Shown here piece after piece: positions 58,214 to 64,000 of a DNA stretch of 64,000 nt. Under the pieces are notes generated by a model. The model was not told the origin of the DNA and did no database searches. It worked only from the letters and a program-made list of their open reading frames with translations. The number at the start of each line of letters is the position of its first letter. Position 1 is the stretch's first letter. The translations under genes and the position numbers were made by a program. The stretch comes from Mesostigma viride (Eukaryota > Streptophyta > Mesostigmatophyceae > Mesostigmatales > Mesostigmataceae): assembly GCA_009746045.1 (NCBI GenBank), contig RPFO01000015.1, forward strand, positions 2,778,932 to 2,842,931, written 5' to 3'.

Positions 58214-60849
58214 TCGTCTTTAGCGCGACATTTGAGGAGCACCTGGCGCACTTGGAGCAGGTTCGCTTGGCTCTCGAGGAGCATAATATGCGGCTGCACC
58301 CTGAGAAGTGCAAGTTCGCCCAGCGGACCCTCTCATTCCTTGGTCATCAGATTGTGCCGGGTGGCCGGACGCCTGATGCCGCCAAGGTCGAATCCATTGC
58401 GCAGGCCGCCGTACCCACGGATGTCTCAGGGGTGCGGGCGTATTTGGGTTTGGCTGGCTATTACCGAGGTTACATTGAGAACTTCAGCAGCAAGGTGAAG
58501 CCCTTGACCGAGTTACTCAAGAAGGGGTGCGTGTGGGCGTGGGGTCCCGCACAGCAACGCGCCATCGAGACAATCAAGCAGGAGCTCACGTCGGCACCGA
58601 TTCTGCGCGCCCCTGACTATGCTTTGCCATTTGTGTTATATACCGACTGGTCCAAGGTAGGACTGGGTGCGGTCTTGGCGCAAAAGGATGGTGATGGGCG
58701 CGAGCACGTTATTGCTTATGCTAGTCGCAGCAACAACCCAGCGGAGAGCCGGTATTCTTCCTATGAGGGGGAGGCACTGGCTGTGGTGTGGGCCATCAAG
58801 CACTTTCGCCCGTATTTATTTGGGCGCGTGTTTACTCTGGTGACAGACCACCAGCCGCTTCAGTGGCTAATGACCAACACCAACCTGACGGGTAAGCTCG
58901 CCCGATGGGCCATGATTATCCAGGAGTACCACATGACCATTGTGCATCGGGCCGGCAAGGACCATGTCAACGCCGATGTGCTATCCCGATACGCCATGCC
59001 TACCACTGTTGACCACACTGGAGCCCGGGCCATGGGTGCCGAGGGCTCGTCTGGTTCTGTGGTCTTTGTGAACGCTGCTGGGTATGCGGCCGACGATGAG
59101 GAGGAGGCATGGTGGCGCAGTGTCGAGTACTCTGTGGCGGACTTCGGCATCAGCGACGACCCGGTGCGGCCGTCGCCATTCACGCCATCCAAAGCTGTGT
59201 GCGCTATGGAAGAGGGTAGGTCTCTGTCCTTTGACATTGATCCTTCTCTGCAGCAGCTGATCGCTGTGCAGGCTCTCTTAGCGCGTAGCTCTCTTGCTGA
59301 TTGCTACACCGCTGATATCTGGCTAGATGGTCGAGTGTTGGAGCAAGTGCAGGGTGCTGTCTTGACTCCTACTCCAGTCGATTGGACTCCTGCTCAGAAG
59401 GCAACGGAGTTGAACAGGGTGCAGCACAGGGCTGCAACCTATGGTTGGGAAGATGGGGTTTTGTACAAGCTGTTGGGCAAGCGTAGGGTGGTCGTCCCAC
59501 CGCCTGACAAGCGCGTTGCTATAGTGCAGGCGTACCACGAGCGGTATGGTCACTTGGGTGGCAATCGCACGCTCAGCCTCGTACGGACCAGCTATTGGTG
59601 GAATAACATGCGACACACGGTGGCCCAGGTAGTGGCCAGCTGTGTCCCGTGTGCTCGAACCAAGGCTAACTTTAGCGCAGATCATGGTGCCAAGGAGCTG
59701 ATGTCGCTTCCCATCAAGGGCTTGTTTTATCGCTGGCACGTCGATCTGTGCGGGCCGTTTCAGGAGAGCCCTGACGGCAACCTCTATGTCATGGTATGCG
59801 TGGAGAGCTTTAGCAAATGGGTTGAGTTGATCCCCATTGCTGACAAGCATGCCGCTACCACAGCGAAGCATTTTGCGGACATCATAACCAGGTTTGGGGC
59901 TCCCGCGGAGGTAGTCACGGACCAGGGTGGTGAGTTCAGGGGTGAGTTCCAGGAGTTGCTGGATGGATGTCTTATTGATCACCGTCGCACTTCTCGGGAG
60001 CATCCTCAGGCCAATGGTTTGGCTGAGAGATTGGTGCAGACCGTCAAGCAGGCGCTGCGCAAGTGGAGCCTGCAGGTGCCGGAGTCGGCCAGGTGGGATC
60101 GCGAGTTGGCATGGATTGCCATGGGTTATCGCATGTCTCCCCAGGAGTCTCTCGCTACCTTCTCCCCGTATTTCCTTCTGTTCGGGCGTAATCCTCTTTT
60201 GCCTACGGAGGCACAGGTTGCGCACCCCGAACCCATGGCCTTCGACAACGCTCAGCAATTTTTGGTTGAGGTGCTGGCCAGGGCAGAGACTTTTAAGAAG
60301 GTCATGCCCATCGCGATGAACAACTTGTTCATTGCTCAGCACAGGGACTCCCTGCGCTACGCTCAGCGCCGGGGGGGCGCATACATGGCTCGCCAGCTGC
60401 GGTTTAGGCCAGGGCAGTATGTTTTCCTGCGCACTCAGCTGAAGCACACTTTGGATGTGGAGGCGGGGCCCACCATTTTGCGCATTGTGGCTATCAAACC
60501 ATCGGGAGTGGCAATTTTGGAGGGCGCCGACGGGAGCCGTACGACTGACAACCTCAGCAATCTCAGTCCCTGCTCGCTGCCCAATTTGGTCCACGACCTC
60601 CAACCGCACACGTCTCGCCGAGTCAAGGACGCCCAGTGTCAGGTTTGTCACCGGGTCGATCAGGCGGAGTCCATGTTATTGTGTGATCAGTGTAACTGTG
60701 GTTGGCACATGCAGTGCTTGCAGCCAGTGGTCACCAGCATTCCGGAGGGGGATTGGTTTTGTCCAGTGTGCACCGCTGCGCAGTTTACCTCCCGCAGCTT
60801 GACTGCGGTCACCGCTGCCCTTGTCTTGGTACGATCGCTGTCTTCGTGA
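58096..60849 (+). CDS. pol: pol second block of A2: RT active site, RNase H, integrase, PHD finger
   Basis: A 917-codon frame. RT resumes at YEWVRMPFGHRNASAVFQ and has the catalytic YIDDVIVF near residue 35. RNase H has YTDWSKVGLGAVLAQKD (about 180), EGEALAVVWA, TDHQPLQWL, HVNADVLSRY. Integrase has HERYGHLGGNRTL...CVPC (zinc domain), HVDLCGPF, TDQGGEF and the ANGLAERL segment with the catalytic Glu. The C-terminus has a PHD finger (CQVC...CDQCNCGWHMQC...CPVC, about residues 848-892), then 25 residues to the stop. The frame break before it is a single-base change in a run of six G, which may be a sequencing error. Confidence 0.88.
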   Translation: MYEWVRMPFGHRNASAVFQRAMDKVLAGLPFAACYIDDVIVFSATFEEHLAHLEQVRLALEEHNMRLHPEKCKFAQRTLSFLGHQIVPGGRTPDAAKVESIAQAAVPTDVSGVRAYLGLAGYYRGYIENFSSKVKPLTELLKKGCVWAWGPAQQRAIETIKQELTSAPILRAPDYALPFVLYTDWSKVGLGAVLAQKDGDGREHVIAYASRSNNPAESRYSSYEGEALAVVWAIKHFRPYLFGRVFTLVTDHQPLQWLMTNTNLTGKLARWAMIIQEYHMTIVHRAGKDHVNADVLSRYAMPTTVDHTGARAMGAEGSSGSVVFVNAAGYAADDEEEAWWRSVEYSVADFGISDDPVRPSPFTPSKAVCAMEEGRSLSFDIDPSLQQLIAVQALLARSSLADCYTADIWLDGRVLEQVQGAVLTPTPVDWTPAQKATELNRVQHRAATYGWEDGVLYKLLGKRRVVVPPPDKRVAIVQAYHERYGHLGGNRTLSLVRTSYWWNNMRHTVAQVVASCVPCARTKANFSADHGAKELMSLPIKGLFYRWHVDLCGPFQESPDGNLYVMVCVESFSKWVELIPIADKHAATTAKHFADIITRFGAPAEVVTDQGGEFRGEFQELLDGCLIDHRRTSREHPQANGLAERLVQTVKQALRKWSLQVPESARWDRELAWIAMGYRMSPQESLATFSPYFLLFGRNPLLPTEAQVAHPEPMAFDNAQQFLVEVLARAETFKKVMPIAMNNLFIAQHRDSLRYAQRRGGAYMARQLRFRPGQYVFLRTQLKHTLDVEAGPTILRIVAIKPSGVAILEGADGSRTTDNLSNLSPCSLPNLVHDLQPHTSRRVKDAQCQVCHRVDQAESMLLCDQCNCGWHMQCLQPVVTSIPEGDWFCPVCTAAQFTSRSLTAVTAALVLVRSLSS

Positions 60850-60865
60850 TGGGGCCGGTCGCCAG

Positions 60866-60875
60866 CGAGGGGGGG
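60866..60875 (+). promoter_or_regulatory. polypurine tract of copy A2
   Basis: GCGAGGGGGG lies directly before the LTR start AATCATGGG. The same tract precedes the A1 LTR at about 20090, which supports AATCA as the true LTR start. Confidence 0.75.
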
Positions 60876-62267
60876 AATCATGGGACAGGTCCTCGCCCAC
60901 CCCACAGGGCATGCAGTTAAGGCAGGCACGTCAGCTCAGCTCATTTGGGTTTTACCAAATTAAGCTGAGTGGCCAGCCGCCATGGTGGCGCCGGAGATTG
61001 TGGCACGCAGACGCGACAGCTGTCACGGACGCGAGCTATGTCATCCGGGCGCCCACTATGCACAAGACCGGTGACGTGCGCAAGGAATTTGTTTTCTACG
61101 CATTTTCGACAAAGGCTAGTGACCGGGGGGGACACTAGCACTTGCAGCATAAGAGCGGACGAAAGTGTACGTGCACGCGCGCCGGGCCAGGCACAGCTGG
61201 GCGCGCAGCACTGACTTGAGCGGACGGCAGCACAAGTGCGCAGCGTCGAGAGGATCATACGCGTGTTAGTGGACAGCTGGAGCTGAAGCTGGACTGCTGG
61301 ACTTCAACAGCGCCGAGGCTATTGACAGGCCAGGTGTCTTTGTGGTGTAGAATAGCGGGTCAACGTTATGAGGACTGGACAGAAAATGGAAAAGGACAAT
61401 TTGCGGTGCGGAGCCAGATCGCTGGAATGAATGCGAAATCGCTGGCAGCCCTACAAAGGGATTTCTTCTAGAAAGGAACGATTAGACGCAATGTTTGCTG
61501 GGCCACTCACACGCAAGGTGTGAGCGTGCAGATTGTCTGAAGGATATTATGCTTCGACCTTGGTGGACGTGACTCAATGCCGGACATTCCCAGGGACAGA
61601 AATGCCGGAGCCTCTAGGAGATGAGATCGGCAACAGGGTAGCAATTTAGATTTGTCGGGATGCCTTCCTGCTTTTGTTGGCATGTGTGGTAGAAAGCCAG
61701 GACGGCAACTGGAATGCGGTTTCTATTTGCATGGTTCAGGCAGCAAGATAGTTTTGGCATTCCTGGCTGGACTGACAAGTGTGGCGTGTGTCATGCGTGT
61801 GGCATGACGAATGGTTTGGTTCATAGTCGAAGAGGACTCTCACGCAGCGTGTAGTCTCTTCGAGTCTCTCGTTAGTGGCCTTCGTGTTTCTCCCTTTCCT
61901 TGGGAGCAAGGCCGGTAGCATGTCATGGAGCGCTGCCTAACTGCGGGCTCGTGAGCATGGAGTGCATCGATATTGAGACTATCAACGTGTTGTAATTGTA
62001 TTAACTTTCTCAATAAATTCCGCATGTGCGGCTTCATCATCAGACTGTGCAAAGTGTGTGTTGTGAAAGCATTGTTCTATAGCAGGGGAGGCAAAAGCAC
62101 CCTCTTGCACCATCATATTGTCGCAATTAGAGTAGTTGGAGCGTCTAGCTAACGCCTCAGCAAGGATATTCAAACGCGGCACGCGACGGTACACAAGGGG
62201 ATCAATAAGGTGGTCATCAGGCACGAGGGACAGTTCCTTGTCCTCGGCTGAGAGCCCTCTTTTCGTT
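60876..62267 (+). repeat. 3' LTR of copy A2
   Basis: It is 1392 bp, with one central unit (61021-62097). TGTAA (61991) and AATAAA (62012-62017) are candidate poly(A) signals. It ends CTTTTCGTT and touches the next LTR directly. Confidence 0.88.
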
Positions 62268-62584
62268 AATCATGGGACAGGTCCTCGCCCACCCCACAGG
62301 GCATGCAGTTAAGGCAGGCACGTCAGCTCAGCTCATTTGGGTTTTACCAAATTAAGCTGAGTGGCCAGCCGCCATGGTGGCGCCGGAGATTGTGGCACGC
62401 AGACGCGACAAAAGCATCGTCTTGCACCATCATATTGTCGCAATTAGATTAGTTGGAGCGTCTAGCTAACGCCCCAGCAAGGATATTCAAACGCGGCACG
62501 CGACGGTACACAAGGGGATCAATAAGGTGGTCATCAGGCACGAGGGACAGTTCCTTGTCCTCGGCTGAGAGCCCTCATTTCGTT
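62268..62584 (+). repeat. short LTR of copy A3 (central unit missing)
   Basis: It starts AATCATGGGACAGG like the others, but jumps at about 62410 from GACGCGACA to AAAGCATCG, lacking the roughly 1.08-kb central unit. It ends CATTTCGTT, followed by the usual A leader. Confidence 0.85.
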
Positions 62585-62857
62585 ACTCAAAGAGACTACC
62601 TCCATCTGCAAAGGATTATTTTCATTTCAGCAAAGAGAGACGGTGTGCAGTTTTCTGGGGAAGACTAGCACACATAGTGGCCTGATCAACCATTAAGTCT
62701 TTCAGATTAGACCGTTGCAACTTGGTAGTGGTTGTGGCAGTTTATGTCATATCACACTAGGTCTGTCACAGCGTTTTTGGCAAGCCACGCAGGCTGTGCC
62801 AACACGGGCGTCGACACCGACGGGCAGGAGCTCTCCAGGGTCGATACCACCATCAAC

Positions 62858-64000
62858 ATGTCAGGAACTGATCCCACAGCATCAGGCAGTGGTGGGTCAG
62901 CGCCGGCAGCTACGGGCGGTCAAGCAACTGACCCGCCCAGCGGTCGTCTCGGCACTAGTGCGGACACCGCTTTGTTAGGTAATGGAATGCCTTCCCTTTC
63001 TTCGGCAGTGCCTTCCCTTTCCATCTCCGCCCCCACCCCCGCCTGCACCCCCCTTTTCGGTCAACGCGCGCCCTTGGTCATCGCCACCTTCAACGCCCGC
63101 ACGCTCCAGCCCGACGCTGACCGCTGTCACTGCCTGCGCAGTGACGACTGTCAGTGCCATCGAGTATCCAATCTTATTGGTTTCTGCATCGACAATAATA
63201 TCGCCATCCTGGGAATCCAAGAACACAGGCGCACTGCATCGGCCCGCGGATCAACTGCCCTTGCTGCTGACGACATCGACGGCTGGCGGTTCTACTACGG
63301 AGGCGGCGACGGCACCGGGAACGGGGGCGTCGGTCTCCTCTGCTCCCTGCTCGCCGTACGCCACATGGGCGAACCCCAGCTGGTCAACGCTCGGCTCCTT
63401 GTGGCCACTTTTCATTCGATGGAGGGCCACTCGACCTACGCCCTGACGGTGGGCGTTGGTTACGCACCCTACTCCGGCCACCCAGAACAAGACCGCAAGG
63501 ACTTCTTTGCAGCGCTGGAGAACCTGGCGAACGGCATCCCTGGTCGCAACTACCTCGCTCTGCTGTTGGACGCCAACGCCACGCTACCACCGGGTACTAG
63601 CGGATGTCAGCACGCCCCCAACGGTACGGTCTCCAATGCCAACACTGAACTTTTTGCTGATTTGCTTACGACATGCGATTTGGTCACTGCCAACACCCGC
63701 TTTCCACATAGTCCAGATGCTTTGGTCACACACACCTCGCCAACTGGCACTGAACGCTGCATCGACTATGTTGTAATGCGCAAGCGTCATCAAGGCTCTG
63801 TGCTAGCTGCTCGCTCGCATGTGATCCCCTTGGTGCGCTCCGATCATCGCATCGTCACCGCCCGCATCCGCCTGCGATTCCCCTCGCCCTTTCGTAAGCA
63901 CGTGGCACCACCTGATTTGCGCACACTTCAGTTGCTTGAGAAATCTGACGACGCTCTGGAGGACTTCCCTGAAAAACGCGCCCACAAGCGCGCGGCAGAG
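62858..64000 (+). CDS. chimeric ORF: family A gag N-terminus fused in frame to a LINE-type endonuclease (runs off window)
   Basis: From the gag ATG (62858, MSGTDPTASGSGG) the frame is A gag for about 50 codons. At about 63005 it passes without a stop into an endonuclease/exonuclease/phosphatase domain: IATFNARTL (Asn), GIQEHRR (Glu), GVGYAPYSG, LLLDANA (Asp-x-Asn), ERCIDYVV and RSDHRIVT (Asp-His). All usual catalytic positions of LINE apurinic endonucleases are kept. The frame is open for 381 codons to the end of the window, where RT is expected next. A Cys/His cluster (CHCLRSDDCQCH) sits inside the domain. It may be a LINE inserted in gag that happens to be in frame, or a true LTR-driven LINE. 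Confidence 0.75.
   Translation, partial: MSGTDPTASGSGGSAPAATGGQATDPPSGRLGTSADTALLGNGMPSLSSAVPSLSISAPTPACTPLFGQRAPLVIATFNARTLQPDADRCHCLRSDDCQCHRVSNLIGFCIDNNIAILGIQEHRRTASARGSTALAADDIDGWRFYYGGGDGTGNGGVGLLCSLLAVRHMGEPQLVNARLLVATFHSMEGHSTYALTVGVGYAPYSGHPEQDRKDFFAALENLANGIPGRNYLALLLDANATLPPGTSGCQHAPNGTVSNANTELFADLLTTCDLVTANTRFPHSPDALVTHTSPTGTERCIDYVVMRKRHQGSVLAARSHVIPLVRSDHRIVTARIRLRFPSPFRKHVAPPDLRTLQLLEKSDDALEDFPEKRAHKRAAE

Larger units (their letters stand above)
48742..62267 (+). mobile_element. family A copy A2, nearly complete methyltransferase-PHD Ty3/gypsy element
   Basis: 5' LTR 48742-52547 (enlarged by an insertion and a duplication), internal region 52548-60875, 3' LTR 60876-62267. It encodes gag, protease, methyltransferase, RT, RNase H, integrase and PHD in two long blocks, broken by one stop/1-bp shift at 56870 and one G-run shift at about 58090. 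It abuts A LTRs on both sides with no target duplication. Confidence 0.88.

Overview
The window looks like a transposon graveyard from a eukaryotic nuclear genome, most likely a green alga. The evidence is a spliced gene with six GT-AG exons, Ty3/gypsy and Ty1/copia polyproteins, a plant-type CACTA transposase, and UGUAA motifs (the usual chlorophyte poly(A) signal) 3' of several element genes. I see no clear host gene, rRNA, intact tRNA gene or CRISPR array. Species cannot be fixed from the sequence.

Layout. Family A is a Ty3/gypsy-type element encoding gag, protease, a cytosine-5 DNA methyltransferase (MTase), RT, RNase H, integrase and a C-terminal PHD finger. Copy A1 starts 5'-truncated near 340 and its pieces are scattered to 48741. 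Copy A2 (48742-62267) is nearly full length. Copy A3 (62268 onward) has a short LTR and a gag start that runs in frame into a LINE-type endonuclease and off the window end. A1 has been split by: (1) a TIR element at 5426-17467, itself holding a CACTA/EnSpm transposon (5680-15931) with a six-exon TNP2 transposase and a divergent second gene; (2) a 0.77-kb TIR element (17735-18503); (3) a nested stack in its 3' LTR. That stack is chromovirus B (minus strand, 20517-47728, duplicated site CTGGA), containing copia-like element C (30810-46320, CCACC), containing copia-like element D (37697-45171, GATAT).

How the parts work. Each LTR element supplies its own capsid, reverse transcription and integration proteins. 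Family A adds a DNA methylation writer and a PHD reader. B adds a chromodomain, a small RNase H1-hybrid-binding/viroplasmin-like ORF before gag, and two large ORFs after integrase. C and D share an unusual plan: an extra ORF before gag, one in-frame UGA-C stop between gag and pol, protease-like domain between integrase and RT, HGDD in place of YVDD in RT, and LTRs that start AG. C has lost its integrase core in frame yet has matching LTRs and a clean target duplication.

The strongest candidates for something undescribed are: the MTase domain of family A interrupted by a stop between motifs VIII and IX in both copies; the reordered copia-like C/D lineage with leaky-stop contexts; the RNase H1-hybrid-binding-like ORF in B; and the LTR-gag-LINE chimera at the right edge. 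LTR identity statements are by eye, and single-base frameshifts may be decay or assembly error.
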